Origin: Orientallactaga sibirica
Lineage: Eukaryota; Chordata; Mammalia; Rodentia; Dipodidae
NCBI GenBank assembly: GCA_036365145.1
Contig: JAEOAD010002525.1
Location: forward strand, 1 to 64,000
Length of the DNA stretch: 64,000 bases
Reading direction: 5' to 3'
The translations under genes were made by a program, and so were the position numbers. Shown piece after piece: positions 25,300 to 38,900 of this stretch. Below the pieces are notes generated by a model, which did no database searches, was not told where the DNA came from, and saw only the letters and a program-made list of their open reading frames with translations. Numbering within the stretch: the stretch's first letter is position 1; every line of letters starts with the position of its first letter.

Positions 25300-26560
25300 A
25301 ACATCCATTCCTTAGGTAATAGTAAACACCTTCAATGCTCAGAGGGATTAACAATTCCAAAGGTAAATGTAAACACCTACAATGCACAGAGGGATCATCT
25401 ACTCCTCAGTTAAGTGTATACACCTGCATTGCACTGTAGGATCATCCATTCCTTAAGTAAAGATAGAAACCTGGTTTGAAGAGAGGCATCACCCTTCTTT
25501 AGGTAAAGGTAGACAGCTGCATTGAACAGAGGGATCATCCATTCCTTAGGTAATGGTAAACACCTGCAGTTACCAGAGTGATCATCCATTCCTTGGATAA
25601 TGGGAAACACCTGCATTGAACAGAGGGATCACCCATTCGTTAGGTAACTGTAAACCCCTGCATTGAACAGAGGGATCATCCATTTCCTAAGATAACGGTA
25701 AACAACTGCATTGAACAGAGGGATCATCTATTCCTTAGGTAAAGTTCAACACCTATATTTCACATATGATCATCCATTCCTTAAGTAAAGGTAAACACCT
25801 GTGTTGAACAGAGGGATCATCCATTCCATAGGTAACATTAAGCACCTGCATTGCACACAGGGATCAACCATTCCTTAGGTAATGGTAAACACCTGCAGTG
25901 ATCAGAGAGATCATCCATTCCATTGATAATGGGAAACACCTGCATTGAACAGAGGGATCATCCATTCCTTAGATAAATGTAAACACCTGCATTGCACAGA
26001 GGGATCATCCATTCCGTAGGTAATGGTAAACACCTGGATTACACAGAGGGATCATCCATTCTTTAGATAAGGGTAAACACCTGCATTGAGCAGAGGGATC
26101 ATCCATTCCTTGGGTAATGGTCAGCACCTGCATTGCACAGAAGGATTATCAATGTCTTATGTAAAGGTAAACACCTACATTGCACACAGAAAACATCCAA
26201 TCCTTTTGTAAAGGTAAACACCTGCATTGAACAGAGGGTAATAGTAAACAACTGCACTGCACAGAGGCATCATCCATTCCTTAGGGAAAGCTAAAAACCT
26301 GCATTGCACAGAGGGATCATCCATTTCTAAGACAAAAATAAAGACCTGCAAGGCACGGAGGCATCATCCATTCCTTAGGGAAAGCTGAAAACAAGCATTG
26401 CACAGAGGGATCATCCATTCCTTAGGTAACTGTAAACTCCTGCATTAAACAGAGGTATCATCAATTCCTTAGATAAGGGTAAGCACCTGAATTGAACAGA
26501 CAGATCATCTATTCCTTAGGTGAACATCAACACCTGAATTGTACAAAGGGATCATATCAT
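25300..26560 (+). repeat. Duplicated block C, copy 1 (relatives about 49,590-51,170)
   Basis: 25,860-26,560 matches about 49,590-50,280 closely at an offset near 23.7 kb; the GAGGGTAATAG marker is at 26,236 and 49,935, and is followed by the same AAAGACCTGCAA and GGAAAGCT units. 25,330-25,700 matches 50,745-51,170 (GAGAGGCATCACCC, CCTTGGATAATGGG, TTTCCTAAGATAAC). The two sub-blocks are in opposite order on the two sides of the window, so the history includes more than one exchange. Confidence 0.75.
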
Positions 26561-29500
26561 TCCTTAGGTAAAGGTAAACACCTGCATTGCACAGAGGGAT
26601 CATCCATTCCTTAGGTAACTGTAAACACCTTCATTGAACAGAGGGATCATCCATTCCTTAAGTAATAGTAAACATCTGGAACTCACAGAGGTATCATCCA
26701 TTCCTAAAGGAAATGTAAACACCTGCAATGCACAGAGCGATCACCCATTCCTTAGGTAAAGGTCAACACCTGCCTGGCCCAGAGGGATCATCCATTCCTT
26801 ATGTGAAGTTAAACACCTGCATTGAACACAGGGAACATCCATTACTTTGGTAAAGGTAAACACCTGAATTGCACAGAGGGATCATCCATTCCTTAGGTAA
26901 TGTTAAACACCTGCAGTTATCAGAGTGATCATCCATTCCTTGGATAATGGGAAACACCTGCATTGAACATAGGGATCACCCATTCGTTAGGTAACTGTAA
27001 ACCCCTGCATTGAACAGAGGGATCATCCATTCCTTAAGTAATGATCAATACCTGCATTGAACAGAGAGATCATCCATTCTTAGGTAAAGGTCAACATATT
27101 CATTGCACAGAGGGATCTTCCATTCCTTATGTATAGGACAACACCTGCATTGTACAGAGGTATCATCAATTTCTTTAGTAGAGATCAATACCTGCATAGA
27201 AAAGATGGATCATCCATTCCTGAGGTAAAGGTCAACACCTGACTGGCAGAGAGGGATCATCCATACCTTATGTTAAGGTAAACCCCTGCGTTGCACACAG
27301 GGAAAATCCATTCCTAAGGTAATAGTAAACACCTGTTTTGCAAGGAGGGATCATGAATTCCGAACGTAAATGTAAACACCAACAATGCACCTAGAATGCA
27401 CAGAGGGATCATCTATTCCTTAAGTAAGGGTATACACCTGCATTGCACTGTGGTATCATCCATTTCTTAAGTAAAGGTAGAAACCCAGTTTGAAGAGAGG
27501 GATCATCCTTCTTTGGGCAAAGCTAGACACCTACATAGAACACAGGGATCATCCATTCCTTAGGCAACATTAAACACGTGCATTTCACAGTAGAATCAGG
27601 CATTACTTACATAATAGTAAACACGTGCACTGATCAATATGATCATCCATTCCTTAGATAACGGGAAACACCTGCATTGAACGGAGGGATCATCCATTCC
27701 TTAGCTAAAGGTAAACACCTGCATTGCATAGAGGGATCAACCATTCCTTAGGTAATGGTAAACACCTGGATTGCACAGAGGGATCATCCATTCTTTAGGT
27801 AAATTTTATCACCTGCATTGAGCAGACGCATCATCCATTCCTTAGGTAATGGTCAACATCTGCATTGCACAGAAGGATTATCCATGTCTTATGTAAAGGT
27901 AAGCACCTACATTGCATACAGAGAACATCCATTCGTGTTGTAAAGGTAAACACCTACATTGCACACAGAAAACATCATTACTTTTGTAAAGGTAAACACT
28001 TGCATTGAACAGAGGGATCTTTCATTCCTGATGTAATAGTAAACACCTACACGGCACAGAGGGATCATCCTTTCCTAAGACAAATATAAACACCTGCAAT
28101 GCACAGAGGCATCATCCATTACTTAGGGAAAGCTAAAAACCTGCATTGCACAGAGGGAACATCCATTCTTAGGTAACTGTAAACACCTGCATTGAACAGA
28201 GGGATCATCCATTCCTTAGATAACGTTAAACACCTGCATTGAACAGACGGATCATCCATTCCTTAGGTAATGGTCAACACCTGCATTGAAAAGAGGGATC
28301 ATCCATTCCTTAGAAAAGGGTGAGCACCAGGATTGAATGGAGACATCATCTATTCATTAGGCAAAGGTCAACAACTGCATTGCACAGAGGGATCATATAA
28401 TTGCTTAGGTAAAGGTAAACACCTGCATTGCACAGAGGGATCATCCATTCCTAAGGTAATGGTAAACACGTGGATTGCACAGAGGGATTATCCATTCCGT
28501 AGATAACGGTAAACACCAGCATTAAACAGAGGGATCATCAGTTCCGTAGGTAATGGTCAACAAATGCATTGCACAGAGGGATCATCCATTCCTTAGGTAA
28601 AGGTCAAAACCTGCCTGGAACAGAGGGATCATCCATTCCTTATGTAAAGGTAAACACCTGCATTGCACACAGAGTACATCCATTCCTTAGGTAATGGGAA
28701 TCACCTGCATTGAACAGAGGGATCATACATTCCTTACATAATGGTAAAAACCTGCGTGGAAGAGAGGGACCATCTATTCCTTTGGTAAAGATCAACACCT
28801 GCATTGCACAGAGGGATCATCGAGTCCTTAAATAAGTTAAACATCTGCATTGCACAGACGGTCATCCATTCCTTCAGTAAAGGACAACACCTGCATTGCT
28901 GAGAGGGATCTTCCATTCATTAGGTCAAGATAAACACCTCCATTGCACAGCGGAATCATCGTTTCCTTAGGTAAAGGTAAACACCAGCATTGAACATAGG
29001 CATCTTCCATTCCTTAGATAATAATAAACACCTGAAATGCACAGAGGGATCATCCGATCATTTACATAAACGTAAACTCCTGCAACGAACAGAGGGATCA
29101 TCCATTCCATAGGGAAGGGTAAACACCTGAGTTGCACAGACGGATAAACCATTCCATATGTACGAGGTGAACACGTGCATTGCACAGAGGGATCATCCAT
29201 TCCTTACGTAAAGGTCAACACCTGAAATGTACAGAGGTATCATCCATTCCTTAGGTAATGGTAAACAACTGCATAGCACAGAGAGTTCATCCGTTCCTTA
29301 GGTAAAGATCAACACCTGCCTGGCCAAGAAGGATCATCCATTCATTATGTGAAGGTAACACCTGCATTGCACACAGGGAAGATCCATTCCTTTGGTAAAG
29401 GTAAACAACTGCATTGAAAAGAGGGATCGTCCATTCCTTAGGTAATAGCAAACACCTGCAATGCACAGAGGGATCATCCATTATTAAGGCAAATATAAAC

Positions 29501-30589
29501 AGCTACAATGCACAGAGGGATCATCCATTCCTTCGGTAACGGTAAACACTTGCAATGAACAGAGGGATTATCCATTTCTTAGGTAAAGTTCAACAGGTGC
29601 ATTGCACAGAGGGATCATCCATTTCTTAGGTAAAGTCAACACCTGCCTGCCCAGAGGGATCATCCATTCCTTATGTAAATGTTAACGCCTGCATTGCACA
29701 CAGGGAACATCCATTCCTTTCATAAATGTAAATACCTGGATAGAACAGAGGGTTCATCAATTCCTTAGGTAAAGTTAAACACTTTCATTGAAAAGAGGGA
29801 TCATCCATTCCCTAGGTAATAGTAAACACCTGAAATGCACAGATGAATTATCCATTACTTAGGTAAAGGTAAACACCTGGAGTGTTCAGAAGGATTATCC
29901 ATATCCTAGGTAAGGGTAAACATCTGCATTGCACAGAGGGATAATCCATTCCTTATGAAACAGTAAACAATTGTATTGAACAGAAGGGTAACATTCCTTA
30001 ACTAAAGATCCACACCTGCAATGCAGAGAGGGAATATCCCATTACTTAGGTAAAGATAAACACATGCATTCCAAAGAGGGATCATCCATTCCTTAGCTAA
30101 ATGTTGTCACCTGCATTGCGCTGACGCATCATCCATTCGTTGGGTAACTGAAAACACCAGCATTGAACAGAGGGATCATCCATTCCTCAGATAACGGTAA
30201 ACACCTGCATTGAACAAAGGGATCATCTATTCCTTTGGTAAAGTTAAACACCTGCATTGCACACCGGGAACATCCATTACGTTGGTAAAAGGAAACACCT
30301 GCATTGAACCGAGGTTTCTTCCATTCTTTAGATAATAGTAAACACCCGCAATGCACAGATGAATGATCGATTTCTTAGGTAAAGGTAAACACCTGCAGTG
30401 CACAGAGGGATCATACATTCCCTAGGTAAGGGTAAACATCTGCATTGCACAGAGGGATCATCTATTCCTTATGTAACAGTAAACAACTGCATTGAATAGA
30501 GGGATCATCTATTCCTTAGGTAAAGATCAACACCTGCATTGCACAGAGGGATCATCCCATTCCTAAGGTAAAGGTAAACACCAGCATTG

Positions 30590-32455
30590 CACACAGGGAT
30601 CATCCAATCCTTGGGTAAAGGTAAACACCTGCAATGCACAGAGCGATAATCCATTCCTTAGGTAAAGGTCAACAACTGCCTGTCCCAGCGGGATCATCCA
30701 TTGCTTATGTAAAGTTAAACACAGGGAACACATGGAACATCCATTGCTTTGGTAATGTAAACACCTGCATTGAACACACGGATCATCCATACCTTAGGTA
30801 AAGGTAAACACCTGCATTGAAGAGAGGGATCTTCCATTCCTTAGGTAATAGTAAACACCAGCAATGCACAGAGGGATCATCCATTCCTAAGGTAAATGTA
30901 AATACCTACAATAGACAGAGGGATCATCCATTCCTTAGCTATGAGTAAACACCTGCATTGCACAGAGGGATCATCCATTACTTAGGTAACTGTAAACACT
31001 TTCATTGAACAGAGGGATCATACATTCCTTAGATAATGGTAAACACCTGCATGGAACAGAAATATCATCCATTCCCTAGGTAAAGGTAAACACCTGAATG
31101 GAACAGAGGGGTTATATATTCCTTAGGTAAAGGTCAACATATTCATTACACAGAGGGATCATCCATTCCTTAAGTAAAGGTAGAACCCTGTGTTGAATCA
31201 AGGGATCATCCTTCTTTAGGTAAAGGTAAACACGTGTTGAACAGAGGTATCATCCATTCCTTAGGTAAAGGTAAACACCTGCATTGAAAAGAGGGATCAT
31301 CCATTCCTTAGGTAAAGGTGAACACCTGCCTAGCCCTGAGAGTCATCCATTCAGTATGTAAAGGTAAAAAACTGTATTGCACACAGAGAAAATCCATTCC
31401 TTTTGTAAAGGTAAACAGCAGCATTTAACAGAAGTATCTTTCTTTTCTTTGGTAATAGTAAACACCTGCAATGCACAGAGGGATCATGCATTCCTAAGAC
31501 AAATATAAACACCTGCCATGCACCGCGGGTTCATACATTCTTTAGGTCAAGCTAAAATCCTGCACTGCACAGAGGGATCATCCATTCCTTAGGTAACTGT
31601 AAACAGCTACATTGAAGAGGGATCATCCATTCCTTAGATAATGGAAAGCACCTGCATTGAACAGATCGATCATCTATTCCTTAGGTAAAGATTAACACCT
31701 TCATTGCACAGACGGATCATATCATTCCTTAGGTAAAGGTTAACACCTGCATTGCACAGAGGTATCATCCATTCCTTAGATATTAGTAAACACCTGGATT
31801 GAACAGAGGGGTTACCTATTCCTAAGGTAAAGATCCACACCTCCATTGCACAGGGGGATCATCCCATTCCTTAGGTAAAGATAAACACCTGGATTGCACA
31901 GAGGTATCATCAATTCGTTAGGTAAAGGTAAACACCTGTATTGCAGAGAGGGATCATCCATTCTTTAGGTAATTGTAAACACCTACATTGCACAGAGGTA
32001 TCATCAATTCGTTAGGTAAAGGTAAAAACCTGCATTGAACAGAGGGATCTTCCATTCCTTAGGTAATAGTAAACACCTGCATTGCACAGAGGGATCATCG
32101 ATTCCTTAAGTAAAAGTAGAAATCTGCATTGAACAGAGGAATCATCCTTCTTCATGTGAAGGTAAACACCTGCGTTGAACACAGGAATCATCCATTCCTT
32201 AGGCAAAGGTAAACACCTGCATTGAAAGGAGGGATCATCCATGCCTTAGATAACGACAAACAACTTCATTCAACAGAGGGATCATATATTCATTAGGTAA
32301 AGATCAACACCTACATTGCAAACTGGGATCATCCCTTTCTTTAGGTGAAGGTAAACAGTTGCTTTGCACAGAGGGATCATCCAATCCTCTTGTAAAGGTA
32401 AACACCTGCATTGAACATAGGCATCTTCCATTCCTTAGGTAATAGTAAACACCTG
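30590..32455 (+). repeat. Duplicated block A, copy 2 (partner about 16,620-18,660)
   Basis: Second copy of block A with the same ordered private variants. It lacks about three monomers present in copy 1 between the GAACCCTGTG and CTAGCCCTGAG markers. It keeps full-length units at about 32,440-32,530, where copy 1 has two shortened monomers, so this copy better shows the ancestral state there. Confidence 0.85.
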
Positions 32456-33129
32456 CAAAGCACAGAGGGATCATCCATTCCTTAGGTAAAGGAAAACACC
32501 AGCATTGCACAGAGGGATCATCCATTCCGTATGTAAAGGTAAACACCTCTTTGCACAGAAGGATTATCCATTCCTTAGGTAACTGTAAATATCTGCATCG
32601 AACACAGGGATCATCCATTCCTTAGATAATGGTAAACACCTGCATTGAACAGAGGGATCATCCATTCCTTAGGTAATGGTAAACACCTGCATTGAACAGA
32701 GGGATCATCCACTCCTTAGATAATGGTAAACACCTGCATTTAACAGAGTGCTCATCTATTCCTTAGGTAATGATCAAAACCTTCATTGCACAGAGGGATC
32801 ATACCATTCTTTAGGTAAAGGTAAACACATGCATTCCACAGAGGGATCATCCATTCCTTAGGTAAAGATAATCACCTGCATTGCACAGAGAGATCATCCA
32901 TTCCTTAGGTATCAGTAAATATCTGCATTGAAAAGAGGGCTCATCTATTCCTTAGGTAAAAGTAAACACCTGCATTGCAATGTCGGATCATCCGTTCTTT
33001 AGTTAACTGTAAACACCGGCATTGAACAGAGGGCTCAGCTATTTCTTAGGTAAAGAACAACACCTGCATTGCACAGAGGGATCATCCATTCCTTAGGTAA
33101 TGTTATACACCTGTATTGCACACAGGGAA

Positions 33130-34010
33130 CAACCATTCCTTTGGTAAAAGTAAAAACATGCATTGAACAGAGGGATCTTCCATTCATTAGGTAATAGTAA
33201 ACACCAGCAATGCACAGAAGTGCACAGAAGGATCATTCATTCCTAAGGTATCAGTAAACACTTGCATTGAAAAGAGGGCTCATCTATTCCTTAGGTAAAA
33301 GTAAACAACTGCATTACAATGTCGGATAATGCATTCCTTAGATAGCTATAAACCTCTGCATTGAACAGAGGGATCATCCGTTCTTTAGATAATGTTAAAC
33401 ACCTGCATTGTACAGAGGGCTCATTTATTCCTTAGGTAAAGATCAACACCTGCTTTGCACAGAGGGATCATATAATTCCTTAGGTAAAGGTAAACACCTG
33501 CATTGCACAGAGGGATCATCCATTCCGTAGGTAAAGATAAACACCTGCATTGAATAGAGGGATAATTGATTCCTTAGATAATGGTAAACACCTGGATTGC
33601 ACAGAGCCATCATCCAGTCCTTAGGTAAAGGTCAACACTGGCCTAATCCAGAGGGATCATCCATACCTTAAGTAAAAATAAACACCTGCATTGCACACAG
33701 AGAATATTCATTCCTTTTGTAAAGGTAAACACCTGCATTGAACAGAGGGATCATTCATTTCTTAGGTAATGGTAAACACCTGCATTGCACAGAGGGATCA
33801 TCCATGCCTTAGGTAAATGTAAACACCTGCATTGCACAGAGGGATCATCCATTCCTTTGGTAAATGTAAACACCTGAATTGAACGGAGGGATCATCCATT
33901 CCTTATATATCGGTAAAGATCTGCATTGAACAAGGGATCATCTAATCCTTAGTTAAATATCAACACCTGCATTGCACAGAGGTATCATCCCATTCTTTAG
34001 GTAAAGTTAA
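33130..34010 (+). repeat. Duplicated block D, copy 1 (partner about 53,570-54,480)
   Basis: Shared ordered variants include CATTACAATGT, TGTACAGAGGGCTCATTT, CTGCTTTGCACAG, CATCCATGCCTTAGG, TATATATCGGTAAAG / TATATATTGGTAAAG and TAGTTAAATATCAAC. The offset is about 20.5 kb. The 54-kb copy has extra units near 53,950-54,010. Identity is clearly higher than between random monomers. Confidence 0.8.
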
Positions 34011-34104
34011 ACACATGCATTGGACAGAAGGATCATCCGTTCCTTAGGTAAAGATAAACATCTGCATTGCACAGAGGGATCATCCATTCCTTAGGTAATA
34101 GTAA

Positions 34105-35650
34105 GCACATGCATTGCACAGAAGGATCATCCATGTCTTATGTAAAGGTAAACACCTACATTGCACAGAGAGAACATCCATTCCTTCTGTAAAGGTAAAC
34201 ACCTACATTGCACACAGAAAACATCCATTCCTTTTGTAAAGGTAAACACCGGGATTAACGAGAGGGCTCTTTCATTCCTGAGGCAATAGTAAACACCTGC
34301 AATGCACAGAGCCATCATCCATTCCTTAGGGAAAGCTAAAATCCTGCATTGCACAGAGAGATCATCCATTCCTTAGGTAACTGTAAACAGCTGCATTGAA
34401 CAGAGAGATCATCCATTCCTTAGATAAGTGTCAGCGCTTGCATTGAACAGAGGGATCATCTATTCCTTAGGTAAAGATCAAAACCTTTATTGCAAAGAGC
34501 GTTTATGCAATTCTGTAAATAAAGGTAAACACCTGTATTACACAGAAGGTTATCCATTCCTTAGGTAAAGGTAAACACCTGAATTGCACAGATGGATCAT
34601 CCATTACTTAAGTAATGGTTATCAACTGCATTGAACAGAGGTATCATCCATTCCTTAGATATGGGTAAACACCTGTGTTGAAGAGAGGGTTCATCTATTC
34701 CTTAGGTAAAGATCAACACCTGCATTGCAAAGAGAGATCATTGATTCCTTAAGTAAACTTCAACATCTGCATTGCACAGAAGGTCATCTATTCCTTAGGA
34801 AAAGGACAACAACTGCATTTCACAAAGGGATCTTCCATTCACTAGGTAAATATAAACACCTCCATTACACAGAGGAATCATCCTACCCTTAGATAAATGT
34901 AAACACCAGCATTGAACATAGGCATCTTCAATTCCTTAGGTAATAATAAACAACTGCATTGAACAGAGGGATCAAATATTCCTTAGGTAACTGTAAACAC
35001 CTGCATTGAAAAGAGGGATCATCTATTCCTTAGGTAAAGATCAACACCTGCATTGCACAGAGGGATCATCCATTCCTTAGGTAATGGTAAACACCTGGTT
35101 GCACAGAGGGATCATCCATTCTTAGATAATGGGAAACACCTGCATTGAACAGAGTGATTATCCATTCCTTAGGTAAAGGACAACACCTGCCTGGCACAGA
35201 GGGATCATCCATTCCTTATGTAAAGGTAAAAAAACCATTGCACACAGTGAACATCGATTCCTTTTGTAAACGTAAACACCAGCATTGACCAGAAGGATTT
35301 TTCATTCCTTAGGTAATAGTAAACACCTGCAATGCACAGAGGGATCATCCATTTCTTGGGTCAAGCTAAACCCTGCATTGCACAGAGGGATCACCCATTC
35401 CATAGGTAACTGTAAAGAGCTGCATTGAACAGAGGGATCATCCATTCCTTATATAAGGGTAAGCACCTGCCTTGAAGAGAGTCATCATCTCTTCCTTAGG
35501 CAAAGATAACAATTGCATTGCACAGAGGGATCATATGATTCCTTAGGTAAAGGTAAACACCTGCATTGCACAGAGGGATTATCCATTCCTTAGATAACGA
35601 TAAACACCTGCACTGAACAGAGGGATCATCCCTTCCTTAGAGAATGTTCA
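34105..35650 (+). repeat. Duplicated block E, copy 1 (partner about 62,590-63,890)
   Basis: Marker units CCTGAGGCAATAG, CAGAGCCATCATCC, AACCTTTATTGCA, GTATTACACAGAAGG / GTATTGCATAGAAGG, GAAAAGGACAACAAC / GAAAAGGACAGCAAC and AGTCATCATCTCTTCC occur in the same order at 62,590-63,890. The offset is about 28,526 near 34.8 kb and exactly 28,200 at the GTCATCATCT marker (35,481 and 63,681). The difference of about 326 bp is close to seven monomers gained or lost. Confidence 0.85.
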
Positions 35651-35869
35651 ACACCTGCATTGCACAGAGGGATCATCCATTGCTTAGGTAATGGTCAATA
35701 CCTGCTTTGCACACAGAGAACACCCATTCCATTCGTAAAGGTAAAAACCTGCATTGAACAGTGGGATCTTTCATTCCTTAGGTAATAATAAACACCTGCA
35801 GTGCGCAGAGAGATTATCCATTCCTAAGACAAATATAAACACCTGCAATGCACAGAGGGATCATCCATT

Positions 35870-35963
35870 CCTTAGGTAAAGCTAAAAACCTGCATTTAAC
35901 AGAGGGATCATCCATTCCTTAGGTAAAGCTAAAAACCTGCATTTAACAGAGGGATCATCCATT
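35870..35963 (+). repeat. Exact single-monomer tandem duplication
   Basis: The unit containing GCTAAAAACCTGCATTTAAC starts at 35,881 and again at 35,928, exactly 47 bp apart, with no difference across the unit. In an array where neighbours usually differ at several positions, an exact adjacent pair indicates a very recent one-monomer duplication. Confidence 0.9.
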
Positions 35964-38900
35964 CCTTAGGTAAATGTAAACACCTTCCTTGCACAGAGGG
36001 ATCATCTATTCCTTAGGTAAGGGTGAACATCTTCATTGCACAGAGTGATCATCCAATCCTTAGGTAAGTTCAACACCTGCATTGAACAGATGTGTCATTC
36101 ATTCCTTAGGTAAACGTCAACACATGCCTGTTCCATAGGGATCATCCCTTCCTTATGTAAATGTAAACACCTGCATTGCACACTGTAAACACCAGTTCCT
36201 TTTGTAAAGGTAAACACCTGCATTGAAAGGAGGGATCCTCCATTCCATAGGTAATAGTAAACACCTGCAATGCACAGAGGGATCATCCACTCCTTAGGTA
36301 AGGGTAAACACCTGCATTGCACAGAGGGATCATCCATTCCTTAGGTAAAGGTAAGCACCAGCATTACACAGGTGGATCATACATTCCTTAGATAATGGTA
36401 AACACCTGCATTGAACACAGGTGTCATATATTCCTTAGGTAAAGGTGAACATATTCATTGCACAGAGGGATCATCCATTCCTTAGTTATTGGTCAACACC
36501 TGCATTGTACAGAGGGATCATCCATTCCTTAGGTATAGCACTACACCTGCATTGCACAGAGGGATCTTACATCCCTTAAGTAATGATCAACACCTGCATT
36601 GAAAAGAGGGATCATCCATTCCTTAGGTAAAGGTCAACATCTGCATTGCACAGAGGGATCATCCATTCCTTTGGTATAGAACAACATCTGCATTGCACAG
36701 AGAGATCATCCGTCCCTTAAGTAAGATCAACACCTGCATTCAACAGAGTATCATCCAATCCTTAGGTAAAGTTCTACACCTGACTGGCAAAGAGGGATCA
36801 TCCATACCTCAAGTAAACGTAAACACCTGCATTGCACCCAGGGAACATCCATTCCTTAGGTAATCCTAAACACCTGCAATACACAGAGGGATCATCTATT
36901 CCGAAGTTAAATGTAAACACCTCCCATGCACAGAGGGATCGTCTATTCCTTAGGTAAGGGTATACACCTGAATTGCAGCCGGGGATTATCCATTCTTTAA
37001 GTAAATGTAGAAACCTGGTTTGAACAGAGGGATCATCCTTCTTTAGGTAAAGGTAGACACCTGCCTTGAACAGAGGGATCATCCATTCCTTAGGTAACAT
37101 TAAACACCTGCATTGCACAGAGGGATCAATCATTACTTAGGTAATGGTAAACACCTGCAGTAATCACAGAGATCATCCATTCCATAGATAATGGGAAACA
37201 CCTGCATTGAACAGAGGGATCATCCATTCCTTAGTAAAGGTAAACACCTGGATGGCACAGAGGGATCATCCATTCCTTAGGCAATGGTAAAAACCTGGAT
37301 TGCACAGAGCGATCATCCATTCCTTAGATAACGTTAAACACCTGCATTGAACAGAGGGATCATCTATTCCTTAAGTAAAGGTCAACACCTGCTTGGCCCA
37401 GAGGGATCATCCATTCCTTATGTAAAGGTAAAAACCAGCATTGCACACAGAGAACATCCATTCCTTTTGTAAACTTAAACACCATCATTGAACAGAAGGA
37501 TCTTTACTTCCTTACATAATAGTATACACCTGCAATGCCCAGAGTGATCATCCATTCCTAAGACAAATATAAACACCTGCAATGCACAGACGGATCATCC
37601 ATTCCTTAGGTCAAGCTAAAAACCTGCATTTCAAAGAGGGATCATCCATTCATTAGGTAACTGTAAACAGCTGAATTGAACACAGGGATCATCCATTACA
37701 TAGATATGCGTAAACACCTGCATTGAACAGTGACATCATCTATTCCTTAGGTAAAGATCAACACCTGCATTGCACAGAGGGATCATATAATTCCTTAGGT
37801 AAAGGTAAACACCTGTATTGTTCAGAGGGACCATCCATTCCTTCGCTAATGGTAAACACCTGGATTGCACAGAAGGATCATCCATTCCGTAGATAATAGT
37901 AAAAGAGGGATCATCCATTCCTTAGGTAATGGTCAACACCTGCATTGCACAGAGGGATCATCCATTCCTTATGTAAAGGTAAACACCTGCATCGCACACA
38001 GAGAACATCCATTCCTTTTGTAAAGGTAAACACCTGCATTGAACAGAGGGATATTTATCCTTTTGGTAATAGTAAACACCTGCAATGCGCAGAGGGATTA
38101 TCCATTCCTAAGACAAATATAACCATCTGCAATGCACAGAGGGATAATCCATTCTTTAGTTAAGGGTAAACAGCTGCATTGAACAGAGGGATCATCCATT
38201 CCTAAGGTAAATGTAAACACCTGCCATGCATAGAGGGGTCATCTATTCCTTAGGTAAAGGTGAACACCTGCATTGCACAGAGGGATCATCCAATTCCTAA
38301 GTAAGTTCAAACCTGCATTGAACAGATGTGTCATTCATAACTTAGGTAAAGTTCAACACCAGTCTGCCCAAGAGGGATCATCCCTTCCTTATGTAAATGT
38401 AAACACGTGCACTGCACACACTAAATACCACTTCCTTTGGTAAAGGGGAACACCTGCATTGAACAGAGGGATCTTCCATTCCTTAGGTAATAGTAAACAC
38501 CTGCAACTCACAGACGGATCATCCATTCATAAAGTAAATATAAACACCTGCAATGCACAGAGCGATCACCCATTCCGTAGGTAAAGGTCAACACCTGCCT
38601 GGCCAAGAGGGTCATCCATTCCTTATATAAAATTAAACACCTGCATTGAACAGAGGGAACATTCATTACTTTGGTAAATGTAAACACATTGCATTGAATA
38701 AATGGATCATCCATTCCTAAGGTAAAGGTAAACACATGCATTGAACAGAGGGATCTTCCAATCCATACTTAATAGTAAACCCCTGCAATGCACAGAGGAA
38801 TCATCCATTCCTTAAGTAAGGTAAACACCTGCATTGAACACAGGGATCTTCCATTCCATAGTTAATAGTAAACACCTGCAATGCACAGAGGGATCATCCA

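Noticed and set aside
36798..37133. 111-codon minus-strand frame, the joint longest in the array
   Set aside because: Same periodic satellite translation as dozens of others; length is explained by a stop-free consensus.
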